Counted from the first letter of the stretch, positions 36,026-47,944 are shown. The stretch: 64,000 nucleotides of DNA from Bryoerythrophyllum caledonicum (GCA_963971425.1 OZ020515.1:37152371-37216370), one strand, 5' to 3'. The notes: a model not told the origin generated them from the letters alone. A program made the numbers and translations.

Positions 36026-39000
36026 ATGGCTCAGCTTGGCATCCGCTGGCCATTGAGCTGGTGGAAGCCTGTAAACAATATCTCCCAGCAGGGCACAAAT
36101 GAATCACTCAATCTTTGCAAGGGAGTGATAGGCAAGGCAGTTCATCACTTGGGTGTGCAAGGAGACGGTTATCTCATGAATAGCCACCAATGTGACTTTC
36201 TCGTGAGGAGGCTCTTGGAGACACAGGGCACACTGGCAGATTATAAGCAGTTGTTGCTTGAGCTTGATGAGAGAGCAATGCCAGTGCTTCAGGAGCTTCA
36301 TCAGGCGCTCGTGAACGCCGAGAGGCTCATCCGGTTCAGCTGCATCACCGACACAGAATGGCTGAGAGCAGCCATAGAGCAAGGTGACATGAAAGAGACG
36401 TTTTCATCACTGCTGTACGAGGTTCAATGGCATAGGTTTGTTCTGCACAGCATTCTGGTGGATCATTTCAGGGTTTCCGGCATCGTATTTCAACCAGCGC
36501 TGTGCTATGGGGAGCTGACTGAACGAGACAGCTTGGGTTTAGCGTCAGCGGCGAAGGAAGATGAGTGGCTCCTCAAGACCCGTCTCACGTCTGTGATTCC
36601 AACGCTGGACGATCCAGTAGAGCAAGCCCTTGCACATCAGTTTCTGAAGAAAATGGGACCCGCTGATGATCAGCTTATGTCGGTCTCTTTTGAGGGCTCA
36701 TATCAGCTGCTTAAAAACAAAGATCCATCTCATAGCGTCAGCCCGGCTACATTGAATTTGTTGTTCCTGAATCCCCAAAACTTGAACGAGTTCTACTGCG
36801 GCACTCTGCTTGGCAGAGGCTCCTTTGCTGAGGTGCGAGAAACAACTCTTTTGGGCGGCAAGTATGCAATTAAGATCTTTGATCAGCATCACACTCGCTC
36901 ATTTGAGCAAGAAGTGACAGCTTTACAGGGACTGGGGCATCACCCCCATATAGTGCGGCTCTTGTGCTACTCGAAGAACCATCCAAAATGCTTCCTCATC
37001 ATGGAGAAGATGGACATGGACCTGTCTCGGTTTTTACAGCTCAGGAAAGGTACCAAGTCTGACCATGTAGAAGCGGTTGTCTTGATGCTCCAAATTGCGG
37101 AGGGCGCGAGGTACATTCACAAGAACCACATGGCGCATCGTGATCTGAAGCCAGGGAATGTCCTTGTGAATGTTGATGACAACTGTACCAGAGCTCGTGT
37201 AGTGAAGATTGCTGATTTTGGTCTGACCAAAACCAAGAATGCCAGTGTGGCGAAGCCAGACCACACTTTGAATACCGGCACCGTGAGGTACATGGCGCCG
37301 GAGGTCATCAAAGCAGCGCCGGAGATCGAATCAGATATTGAATTCGCTGAACTCATCCCCAAGAAAGCAGATGTGTACAGCTTCGCCGTCATCTGCTGCG
37401 AGATTCTAACGAGGGAGGTTCCTTTTATAAACCTACAGAACAATGAACTGAAGAAGCATGTGAAGGCGGGTCAGGGTCCAATGTCGAGACCCGACCTTCC
37501 AACGGACTGCCCCGAGCGGTTAGCCTCTTTGATTCGAAGATGCTGGGCCGAAGACTTCTACGAAAGGCCGGATTTTGTTGAAATCTGCGTAGAACTTCGG
37601 GACATCAAAGGGACACTTCTGCGCTCAGGTGAGAGCAATCAAGTCTCCTTAGAGTTCAGCATTCTAATTCATTTTGTGGATGCATGATAATGTCTCTTGA
37701 TTCATGTCAAGTTTGCTAATATTGTTGGCATAGTGCCTGTCAGGTGATAAGCAAATGTCGGCACAGGCAAAAGACGCTATCATCAAAGTTGGATCCAGCT
37801 TGAGTGGGCAGAGAATGCAGGTATGGAAATGCGTCATCTTCATGTGGATTGTTGGTCGGACCTATAAAACGTACCTACTTTCATTAACACCTGAATTCGA
37901 CCACATGTAATCCAACACATTATTTTGTTATATGAATGTTCTTCATGAGAAGCTACTTTCATGGTGGAAGAATTTGCTTTCTGGTAATTGAGTTGTAAAT
38001 GCACGGCCAGATTGTACAGATACTTGAGTTCAATGTTAGTATGAAAACGTAGGAAAGGTTGGGGGTTTGGATTGTAGCTGTGTGTCTAAGGTCTTTTACA
38101 AATGCAGCTTCATAAGTGTGTTGTATTACGTTTTGGCCACCAGAATAACAAATTTAAGTAAACTTTGATTGACTTTGAGTGGTGAACTCGTAAGACATTG
38201 AGATTCACGTTGCATCATGAGTGGACTTCATATCGTACTTGGTTCAGTCGAGTCACTCTACATTGGACATTATCTAGACTGATAAATGATTATTTTTTGT
38301 GGCGATCTTTTAGAAATTCAAGACGCCGAGCTCTCAATCTTTCTTAAAGCGGAGGTTATCGGAACGACCAGTGCGATTGCGTGGCGTCCTAAGGCGAATG
38401 TGGAACTGTCCAGTGGTGCTTGTCTTTCCCTTATTGCTTCTTCTTCTTTCTCTCGGTGCTGCTACTTATCGTGCCAAGCAACATCAAGACTTACCTCGGG
38501 AACACAGTCTTGACCGTGGTCAAGCAAAAGGTCAGTTTCATGATGGGGCTCATGAAACTGGCATCAGGCAGGGTCCTTGGGGTCGTCAGGAGCCTAATAA
38601 AATTACCGGTTTCTTTGATCATCAAGCCGATTCCATCAAATCGATCATGTTAAAATACGATCAAACTCCTCCAAGAATAGGCTTTATGGAGGTGGAATAC
38701 GTCAACCAGCCTCATGGAGAGGAATTTAAGAAGAGATACTGCTGGGATCATATTGGCAGCAAAGTAAAGAAGGTAATTCCTTTCTTTTTCCCTCTCATTC
38801 AAGTTCTGTTGAATTGTATTACTAGTATGTTTTCGCCTGAAACATGCAGATTTGCTCATCATAAATGGATTGTTGTGGTGTGCGTGTGATTCCAGATTGA
38901 TTTTCAACCCAATGAGTACATCAGACGGGTAAGTGGTTCAGTAGCCCTGTATTTTATAAATGTAAGATCAAGGAAAGTAGGCCTTCATAGCGTGGTATCA

Positions 39001-39189
39001 TTGACCTTTCACACCAATCTGAAAAGTCATGGTCCATTTGGTGATGAAGAGGGTCAGCGTTTCACAAGTGGTACTGGAAAAGTGATAGGGTTCTTTGGAG
39101 TAGCTGGTGTTCTTCTTGATCAACTTGGCGTTTGGATAATTCCCGATCATGAATCTGATGGTGACCAGAGTTTTTTGATAGAGCAGTAG
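36026..39189 (+). CDS. MLKL-like kinase with membrane segment and C-terminal jacalin lectin
   Basis: Four exons join in frame: 36026-37628, 37744-37820, 38314-38772 and 38896-39189, giving 810 residues. Residues of about 30-150 form an all-helical N-terminal region (GDGYLMNSHQCDFLVRRLL) that recalls the DUF1221 region of plant MLKL proteins. The kinase spans about 255-530 and has every key motif: glycine loop LGRGSFAEV (262-270), Lys283, HRDLKPGN (371-378), DFG (397-399), APE (424-426) and a C-lobe RCWAEDFYERPDF. After a basic stretch (LKRRLSERPVRLRGVLRRMW) comes a hydrophobic run at about 592-612, then a jacalin domain from about 646 (GPWG) to 803 (IKSIMLKY, VVSLTFHTN, HGPFGDEEG, GKVIGFFG, LDQLGVW). 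The basic flank predicts a cytosolic kinase and a lumenal or external lectin. Jacalin domains bind mannose or galactose-type glycans. The ATG at 36026 is chosen as the first in frame. The kinase frame simply continues into intron 1 to a chance stop at 37687. Confidence 0.88.
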
Positions 39190-40765
39190 ATTATGAACTC
39201 ACTCTCTCAGGATGATTCTTGACTGTTCTGTAAATTCACAACATTATAGAACAGTCAAGAATGCTGAGAGACTTGGTTTTGTTAGAGTCGACGTACAACT
39301 AGATAAATCTAGATTCTGTTAGAGTAGACATACTAAGCTAGATATTGTAGGATTATCCGAATAGGTTCAAATGTTGTTTTGAACGATCAGTCTGGAACAC
39401 TATTGATGTGTGTAGTATTTCAAAACATGGGTAGGTCTATGTTTGTGATTGGCCCACAAACTAAAAACAATCTTATTTGGTGTTGATGGATGCACGTTTG
39501 GTGTGAAATGGGTGGAGAAGTTCACTTTTTGGGGCACACTTCAACTTCCTAAACTAAGATTACTAGTGAAGTACAAAAATATCATAGTAGAATAAGATGG
39601 TTTTGAAGAAGAGAACAAGGGGTGAAACCTAGGGAATGGAGTAGTTTGAACATCGTGCCTCTAGAAACAAAAATTGATGTAGAAAGGAAATATTTGTTTT
39701 CAAACTTTTTGATGCAGTAGAGATAAACGTAAACGATCCAGGATGCGGATGCTGTGTTTGTCCTGTATCTTGTGAATTTTAAGATAGACGTAATTGCTTC
39801 CCCTGAAAAACCGGCGCTTAAAAGTCAGGGCGGTGTATGTGGAAGGGGCTTGATTTAGAGGCGGAGAATAATATTGAAGCTTGAATTAGAGGCGTTGATT
39901 CTCTTTTCGTGATCCACGTGATCCTGCTCCACGAGAAACGAAAGTGGCGTGTAGTTTCTGGCCCAACCCGTTCTCTATTCTACGCGGCTGCCATCAAACC
40001 CAGGCCTTAATTCCCAGACCTTGGAAAACTTTCCGGATTTGTAACTCACCTTGTCTATTTTTTTAGCACAAATGAGAGCACGCTAAACCTGGAGCATACC
40101 CTGGGTTCAGAGGAGATTCGGCATGGAGATGCTGAGTTTTGGTTCGTTTACGTTTATCTCTAGTGTTTAGTTAGAGCAATCCAAGGGCGACCAAATCCAA
40201 GCAGTTTGGTTGCCCTCGCCCTTGAAACCCAACTTGACTCTTTCATTTTTATTTCTGGCCACAAATAATGTATACTATGTGTACATCACAATGTGATGAT
40301 GTGGACCACTCTTGTGGCACCATGATGAGTGAAAAGTGACACAATGAACAGTTCACAGCAAGGAGTGCACTAAAAAAAGGCCCTTCTTCCTTGTGCAACT
40401 CTATTTATCCAAAGAGACATTGGAAATTTCTACAGTGTCAGGGCGTTGGAGGGGAGTTGTTCTTGCAAAAAAGTTGCCCATAGCCTGAACATATACCGAT
40501 CTCGGTAAGTTTTTGACGGTTGTTGGCAATGCTTTTACACTCGTTAAATCCTAACTGCATACAGGAATTGAGCAAATTGACTTTGGGATCCAATAGTTGG
40601 ATCAATTGACTTTGGAATCCAAGGGTTTTGCATTGGAAACCTTGCGTGCTTGTCAACTTCTCTCTAGAACCAGTTTAGTTAGTACCGGATCCCACTATTT
40701 ACCCCGATCAAGCGTTGCATCAAGCCTTAGGCTTGGGAGAGTGAGGGAGGATAGGGACAAACTTG
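39190..40765. other. Intergenic DNA downstream of the kinase gene
   Basis: No gene is supported. The first few hundred bases may be the 3' UTR. An inverted pair, GATTCTTGACTGTTCT (39213) and AGAACAGTCAAGAATGC (39248), could form a hairpin just after the stop codon. Confidence 0.4.
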
Positions 40766-40930
40766 GCTCCTATTTTATGTTGGAAACGGGTCCTATTTGA
40801 TCAAAGGGGGGCCCTGTAAGGATAATCTAAGGCTGCAGGCTCCAAATTTGGCAAAGAATTGCAATAAAAGCCTCTAGAACCCAGAAAGTGAAAAGGTCAA
40901 AAAAATGGACCCACCCAAAGCTTCGGCTTG
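40765..40930. repeat. Dispersed repeat, copy B
   Basis: It has the same block order as copy A, including GGCTCCAAATTTGGCAAA and AAAGCCTCTAGA. It ends shortly before the nested element at 40983. Confidence 0.55.
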
Positions 40931-40995
40931 GTGCAATGCTTGACCATGGGTAAATAAAGTGATCCGCCAGTACTAGAACTTAGGGCCGCTTTAGA

Positions 40996-43900
40996 CTACA
41001 CTAAAGATCACATTTAGTGTATGACCGCGAATAGTGTAATTACCTTAGTACACTATTTGTGAACAAGTTCGCAAGTAGTGTTAGATGCCAATGTCATTTA
41101 TGACACTACCAAAGAACTTAAAAGTGGCCGTCATACTTTCCTTCTCCGTTGACTTTCCCCATGTCCAACTCACCCTACCTCCAATCAACCACCCCTACCC
41201 CCAATTAAGCACCTACCAGCCGTCATGACTTAATTGCTCCCATGAACTCCTTTCCCACTCCCTATACTTCCAAGACCATTCGGTGAACAAAGCTCTCACT
41301 CTCTGCTGTCAACCTCAACTTTGCTGCCAACACAATTTTCCTGCGTTTGAGTTTTGTTTGCAGGTACTTTATGTATTTTTTGTACCTGCGATTACTGCGT
41401 TAATTGAGATTTTTGTGATGGCTGATTTCTGTACCTGCGTTAATTGTGATTTCTGTTATGGTTGATTTCTGTACTCACTGACTTCTGTACCTGCGTTAAT
41501 TGTGATTTCGTTATGCCTAATTTCTGACTGCGTTAATTGTGATTTCATTACGCCTGATTACTGAGTGTTCCCGCTTTTCTACGTTTCTGATTTCTGGGAA
41601 TGGTTTCTGGCCAGCAGAATGGTTTCTGGATTCTGATTTCACCGCCCTGCACCTGCCCGACCCTGGCCAGCAGAGTTTTTCTTTCTGCCCTCAATTTTCC
41701 TCAGCAAAAAAGGGGGGGGGCTTATACCTCCGGGATTTGGGGTTGCCAAACCCTGTCACAAAACTTATGGGGGGCTTATACCTCCGGGATTTGGGGTTGC
41801 CAAACCCTGTCACAAAACTTATGGGTTATTGAATATTAACGCTGCCCGACGAACTTGCGAAGGACCAACCCCGAAAAGGACCTATGGACGTACCACCCAA
41901 CTCAACAACCACACCAACAGCGACCAACCACGTCGCACCGTCGCCAGGTATGACTAATTCCATCCATATGTATCATCCACATCCAAATGTTTAGTAGGAA
42001 TCATGGATGCTAATGTCGTTTGTCATTCATAGAGATGCCTCTATCCGGCCACCCACCACGTAGCCGCACTATCCAACAAGTGACGACCATCAAAGCCCGC
42101 CGTGACGTCATCGCATGGATGGTCGAGGATCAAGCTATTAATGGTAGTCGGGGGTTAAATGGCCGTATTGTTTGAGCTTTCCCGGAGCATTTTCGAGCCA
42201 AACATCCGACGAACATGATTAAGGCCACTCGCTGGTGGGCCCTTCGTGACACTCTCTTGCCCGTTGACCCCACTCCAGCAAACTCTTTGGAAATCAGTCG
42301 TAGTACTGCGGGCGCACGGAAGCGAATTCTAAGTAAAGCGGTAGCTGGACGGGGCCCCCGTCGGTCATCATGGGTGCAATGGCTTTACCCAAAACTTTTA
42401 CAATCGTTCGAAATTTACAAGACATCCGCGGTAAAGTTTTCACCCGCCCTTCTTATTGAGCTCGCCCTTACCATTATATTAGCTCCAGATTCACCGTATA
42501 CTGCCCAATCTACGGACCCCAAATACAACATCCTATTGACACAAAAAATTACACACACATGGATATATCATTTTATGGACGCACATAGTATCGTATTATT
42601 GTCACAACGGGGGCGTTTGACTTGTAGCCCGGAAAAAGAGCAACAAATTGAGATAAGCACCGCTTTCCATTTGGGTATTTTACACCGAGGGTTTCAATCG
42701 GGGGATTTTGATGAAAATCTTGTCGAAAATATTGATGAAACTCATTTTTCCATCAATATGGACAATGGGCGCACTTTGGGATTTAGAGGGGATACTTCAG
42801 TCACTTATGCGGATGTCGTTGCCGGCGGGGAAGCAATGACAATGGTAATTCGGATTTCAGGCGGGCATAGGGCCACTATAGAACCCCCAATGATAATTTT
42901 TACAAATTCAAATAGTAATTACCCAATCCGGGGATTGGAGGATTCAATTCTCGGAGTTTCTTACCGCACCGGTCCAAAGGGATGGATGACTCAATCTATT
43001 TTCCCTCAATTCTTTGAAGATCCTAGATCTTACCAACCGGATGTCCATAACCGCATCAAACACATTTGGGTGGATAATTGTACGAGCCATAACATTACTC
43101 CTAGATTGGCGGATGTATTAGCTCAAAAACAAACAGTTTTAAAATATCTTCCCCCACGTACAACCCATTTATGTCAACCGGCCGATACATTTATCATTTC
43201 GAAGATCAAAGACGCGTGGACAATTCGGTGGGAGGCAAAAAAAACCGAACTCATCTACAACAATGCCTGACAAAACAATGCCCGCGGTGACGGTCATTGG
43301 TCCGGTAAACTTACAAATCCGGGTAAGCGTTTTTTCCTTCAATTGGCGGTAGATGCAATGGATGATGTGAATCGCATGGTCGATTTTGATAATATCTCTT
43401 ATGTACGAAAAGCTATGATAAGATGTGGTTTAGCATTGGATTTAGATGGCACTTGGAGTGTTCAGCAACTATTTCCCCACCTTCGGGAAATCATTGCAAA
43501 ACATCGCCCTTACTTTGAAGGATTAAAAGTATCTCATTTGCCTATGGCAAATTAATATATATGTATGTATTTTTTATAATATATATTTGCAATTTTACTT
43601 TTCTAATTTCTTCTTCCAAATGTTTTGTAGTTGTTAGTTCTTACACTCTCAATTTAATTTTTTACAATCTATGTTTCAATTCAAATCTCATTTCCTATTT
43701 TTCAATCTTCTTCTTGCATATCTTTCAATGTTTTCATTCCATGTTTCATTTCTTATATTTCAATATTTTTATATTACTACGTAATATTCTTCAAAACTTC
43801 CAAAGCTTCCTCAACATTCCTCAATATTTCCAAAGATTCTTCAAAATCCTCCAAGATCCTTCATGATTCCTCAAGATTCCTCAAGATTCCTCAAGATTCT

Positions 43901-44485
43901 CACAAGTTCCTATGAATCTTCAAAAGAATTTCCCAAATGCATCAAGATTCCTCAAATAATTCCAGAAGATTCTCCAACATTCCTCACAAGATTCTCCAAA
44001 AGTTTTTTAAAAAGAGTCATCAAAAGATTCCCATAAGATTCCTACAAGATTCCTCTAAACTCTCCATGATTCTCTCGGATTCCTCCAAATTCCACAAAAT
44101 TCTACATTCGTCTATATTCCTCAATATTCCATAATATTCCTTAATATTCCTCAGAACATCTTAATATTCCTCATTATTTCTCATTATTTTTTTGCAAGTC
44201 TTTCTTTTTTTCCTTGTTTTTCTTGCAAGTTATGTTTTATTTAATCAACGTTCTTCCTCCAAATAGTTTTTTTTGTCTTATTGAACATATTTTGTTTTTT
44301 TACTTTTCATACACTAAATGCGCACGAGTAAAATAAAATCCGTTACAATCTTTACTGAAATTCACATATAGTGTAGTCTTTCACATTTAGTGTATGGTTA
44401 TGTCACTACACCAATTGCGACTTTTACATTTAGTATATGGCTTCGCATTTAGTGTATGCTACACTAAATGAGATCTTTAGTGTAG
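40996..44485 (+). mobile_element. pogo-like DDE transposon, CTACACTAAAG ends
   Basis: A 3.5-kb element with tips CTACACTAAAG and CTTTAGTGTAG. Inner copies of the same box occur at both ends (TTTAGTGTA, about 20 bp inward). It carries one transposase gene in the middle and an AT-rich non-coding 3' part with a TTCCTCAAGATTCC-type degenerate repeat (about 43790-44180). The exact cut site is ambiguous by a few bases because the host sequence also reads CTAC at the left edge. A TA target, as used by the Tc1/mariner/pogo group, is compatible. Confidence 0.8.
41884..43555 (+). pseudogene. DDE transposase (pogo/DDE_1 type) with two TGA stops
   Basis: A short first exon (41884-41947) joins 42033-43555 in frame across an 85-bp GT-AG intron. 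The protein would be about 528 residues. The catalytic triad is visible: Asp in ENIDETHF (codon 42734), Asp in WVDNCTSHN (43073) and Asp in LCQPADTF (43184), with 36 residues between the second and third. LPPRTTHLCQPAD is typical of the DDE_1 group. The N-terminal part should bind the terminal repeats. Two in-frame TGA codons break it, at 42173-42175 and 43268-43270. The rest of the frame is open, so decay is slight. TGA can arise from CGA by deamination of methylated CpG, a common fate of silenced transposons. Confidence 0.85.
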
Positions 44486-44923
44486 TACAGTGGAGAAGTG
44501 CACCAGTCGACCAGGAAGTTTTGGCCAAGACATGGTTATTTGAGGCAACCGGTGGGAGTTGCTCTTCTTTGGTGGTTTAGTTTCTTGTTTTGGGGATTGA
44601 GGCTGGACAAGAAAGTAAACCACCGAAGAAGAACTCTTATAAAAAGTGTTGCCACATAGGCGGCCATGTCATTTCTTCATCCATGCTTGAAGGTCTCCAC
44701 CGGACAAGTCTTGGCTGTGGTCCAAACCCAATCCCATGAAGATCAAATTTTACTCCAATAATACTGCTCCATTTCCTGAGAATTCATGACCAATGAACTT
44801 CTCCACCGTAGTCTAAAGCGGCCCTTAGCATACCATCAAAAACTTTGAATCATATAGCACTCTACTCTATATTAATTCTAAGATTTTTCTAAGTTTCTGT
44901 ATTGTTCTGTCCTCTGTTTCTTA

Positions 44924-45524
44924 GGGTCTATTCGCACCTGGAGGTACATGGGGTGTTAAGGCGGTGTTAGGAAAATGTGGTTTCGCATCAAAAATGGTGT
45001 TAGATTTAGGATTGACATGGCAAGGATGAAAATATGAGCTGGATAGTGGAGGTAGAGCAAAGGTAAGGCGGTGGTTTAGATTTAGTGGAGGGGATATATG
45101 TGTTTTTTAAAATCTCCGTAAAATGAACATTCGATTGAACAAAATCTACCAATCATCGCACGTAGGTGAGAGGTACCAATTTCAGCCTTGAAGGTCACCT
45201 TAAGGTATTTACCAACATTGTAGCAACTTAAAGTGTCAAATATAGGTTTTGTTTTTAGTGCATGATGCATGTGTAAACAATTCCCACAATTTTAGATCCA
45301 TCCCCGTATCTCCTCTTCAATGTGTTAGAAGGAAATAGCTAATGACCATGCAAATAGCGGTTGTAGTACGAATGCCTTCATTCCTACCACCCCTTACAGC
45401 AATGGACGGAAACTACTCAAACCAACTCTCAGTTAACTAGTGTGAATATGTCCACAAGTTTCGAGATAAAATGAAAATAGGAACCACCAATGGCAGGTAC
45501 ATACCTCCAGGTGCGAATAGACCT
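44924..45524. mobile_element. MITE with TTA target duplication, 601 bp
   Basis: Both ends carry GGTCTATTCGCACCTGG in inverted orientation, over about 22 bp with one mismatch at the tip. TTA flanks both sides (44921-44923 and 45525-45527), as in Harbinger/Tourist-like elements. It has no coding content. A distant relative with the core CGCACTTGGTGTTAG lies at 52835-52940. Confidence 0.8.
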
Positions 45525-45529
45525 TTACA

Positions 45530-47060
45530 CAACTAGGAGAGTTGATCAATTCACCCAATAAAATAGTGACAATATCTGCACAATGTGCAGCCTGTGATCT
45601 TGACTCACCATGTACTTAAGGTTGAATGACCTATAACCACCACGAACCCCAGAACCAACAAGCTAAAGTGGACCAAAACCACCACAGACCCACCCCATTT
45701 CCGAAATTTTAGGAAGTGAGATATGATTGGGTGTCAGTTCATGATTGATTCAAAGCTGCCGGTTTTTAGTCAATGCAGAAGTGGTCATTAGTACAACTTA
45801 GTGTGGAAATAGAGAGTTTTGTATGTCGAGGAATGGGTCACGGCTTACTATCCACTTGAAAATTTGTAGCAATTTCAATATGAAGAAATAAATGGTCACG
45901 ACAATTGCAATATTCATGAAATCCTATTTTGAATTCCCAAAAAATGTCTTACCACGTATACAAACGCTATAAATAGGTCAGCAAGCTTAAGTTGGTGGTT
46001 ATAGGTCATCCAACCTTAGTATATGCATGTTCGCCTGTATACCCATGTGTAGGAAACAGAGAGTACACCATTCATTTTATATTGCGTGCACCAAAATCAC
46101 ATGTATTTGGAATTTCTATACTACATGGAAATTGCATGCAATCACACTTGCTTCAAAATGAATATTCTCCTGACACTTGTGCTTATGTATGTGATCAACA
46201 TTACTTTACAATCCACAGTTTATCAGGTGATTGATGGAGTGGGAAAAGGTAGGAGGCAGCAAGTTTGAGGGATTTCCTTAGTTTAGTTGCACGAGATAGG
46301 GGTGGGGGTAAAACCTGGTCCTAATTACAGTAGATTCAGCCTTCATGCCCCAAATTTGCCCATTTTTTTCTTGAGAAAGCCTCTGGCCCCCTAAAACAAG
46401 AGGGGCTAGAAAAAATGAGAGGGTGCAGAAGGGCCCACCTCTCCAAATTCTTTGTGCAACCAAGAAATTGAGATCCAGGTTTGAGATACAATGCTAGGGA
46501 ATTTCCATTGCAAGCGCAATCTTCATGGCGGAGCTCTATGTCCGCTTCAAGACAACATAGATCCAGCGAAGGCGTGGAATTGTTTTCATCAACCACCTTC
46601 AATGGGAAGAATGAATTTAGAGCCTTAGAAGCTTGTTCAATTCCGCAAAAGACTTTTTCTAAGCCAATACACCAATATTTAGGTACCTAATATCTAGAGG
46701 TCAAAACCAAGTAGATTTCCTCTATAAGATTGCCTTTAGGGAAAGCAATTTTGATATCAAACTATTGCATCCTCATAGTCTTCTGAGCGACAAGGGAGAC
46801 TATAGCTTAGATAATGACTTTTAATTTTTTTTCCTTTTTGAATTCTTTCTTAAGAGAACAAAAAGTAGGGAGAAGATGAGAGGCCACAATTATTTTTACT
46901 AGTTGTCTCATAGAGACACTCGTTTTGCCAATAGGAGGAAACTTCATGATATATGGTTTTTTTTTGTTTTTGCTTTCAGCTAAACTAGGTAATGACTTTT
47001 CTTTTTCTTTCTATTTACCACTTGCGGATCCAAAGTAGCCTTATTAGGAAGACAAGAGTG
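45530..47060. other. Intergenic DNA with dispersed repeat, copy C
   Basis: The repeat shared with 34990 and 40765 lies at about 46300-46440 (CCCCAAATTTGCCC, AAAGCCTCTGGCCCC). No gene is supported in the rest. Confidence 0.45.
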
Positions 47061-47064
47061 TTTA

Positions 47065-47379
47065 CTACACTAAACATTGCATTTAGTGTAGTCACACAAA
47101 TAGTGTAATTACCCTACTACACTATTTGCGAACTTGTTCACAATTAGTGTTAGTTGCGGCAAGCTTTTTCATATACTAATAGTGATTTTATTCACTGCGG
47201 CAAGCTTATACAGCTACACTAAGTGTGCACAAGTAAAAAAAAAAACCACCCATTTTTACATATAGTGTAATGTTTCACATTTAGTGTAATGTTGTGTCGT
47301 TACACTAATTGTAATTCTTCCTTTTAGTGTAAGAGTTCGTATTTAGTGTAGACGACACTAAATGTGATTTTTAGTGTAG
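47065..47379. mobile_element. Internal-deletion derivative of the DDE transposon
   Basis: Its left 100 bp follow the left end of the transposon at 40996 block by block (CTACACTAAA, ATTTAGTGTA, AATAGTGTAATTACC, ACACTATTTG, AGTGTTAG). Its right 95 bp follow the right end (CACTAAATGTGAT, TTTAGTGTAG). The coding middle is absent. At 315 bp it is a non-autonomous element that probably relied on the same transposase. Confidence 0.8.
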
Positions 47380-47581
47380 CATTGAAAAATGCTCTACCAA
47401 GCTCAACATGAGTTTTACCTTCTTGCTCTTTAATTGATGTTTGTCTATGACTAGGCCAGACTATGGGGACCAAATTGTTTGCTCCGTTAGGGGAACACCA
47501 TCTCAAGTAAAAAGAATATGATCATAACTTCAAGGAAGACTATATATAACATTGTTGAATAATTAAGCCTCTTAAATTGGT

Positions 47582-47890
47582 TCACCAAGATCTGTCACCT
47601 GAAGAGCAACGAGCAATATGATAGAATCTTGCTTGCCTAAAGTAAAGGTTTAAACTAAATTTCTTTTTGAGAGCAATTATACTTTCTTCTAAATGTTGAG
47701 AAAAATAAGCTTCTAATTGCGACCACATTTTAGTAGAGTTGGAGCAATGGATAACCTCATTCTTATGATGTTTGCTTACAAAGTTTAGAATAGTGATGAC
47801 AAGGAAATGGCATAGATTGTCTACATATGAAGAGAGTGGTTCTCCTCCTTGAAGCAAGACATGTTGCAAAGGATGAGAAGAAGCTGTCAT
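47582..47890 (-). pseudogene. Possible Copia gag fragment
   Basis: A 102-codon frame contains NSTKMWSQLEAYFSQ followed by SIIALKKKFSL, a pattern seen in UBN2-type gag proteins of Copia elements. Nothing else of a retroelement is recognised around it. It may be a small decayed insertion. Confidence is low. Confidence 0.3.
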
Positions 47891-47944
47891 GCTTTAGCGA
47901 AGAGTGGCATATGAATTGGGGTTTGCAATAGAATTGTGTCTTAA

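Larger units (their letters stand above)
40983..44824. mobile_element. Harbinger-like MITE split by a DDE transposon
   Basis: The left end, GGGCCGCTTTAGACTAC (40983-40999), is inverted at 44808-44824. The 3-bp direct repeat TTA lies outside both ends (40980-40982 and 44825-44827). TTA duplications and GGGC-type tips are characteristic of PIF/Harbinger and Tourist-like elements. Without the inserted transposon this would be a MITE of about 350 bp. Sequence beyond the insertion (CAGTGGAGAAGTGCACC, 44488) continues the inverted match to GGTGGAGAAGTTCATTGG read from the right end, which confirms the nesting. Confidence 0.8.

Noticed and set aside
37629..37687. Reading the kinase gene as ending at 37687
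   Set aside because: GTGAGA donor at 37629 and three further exons continue in frame into a complete jacalin domain.
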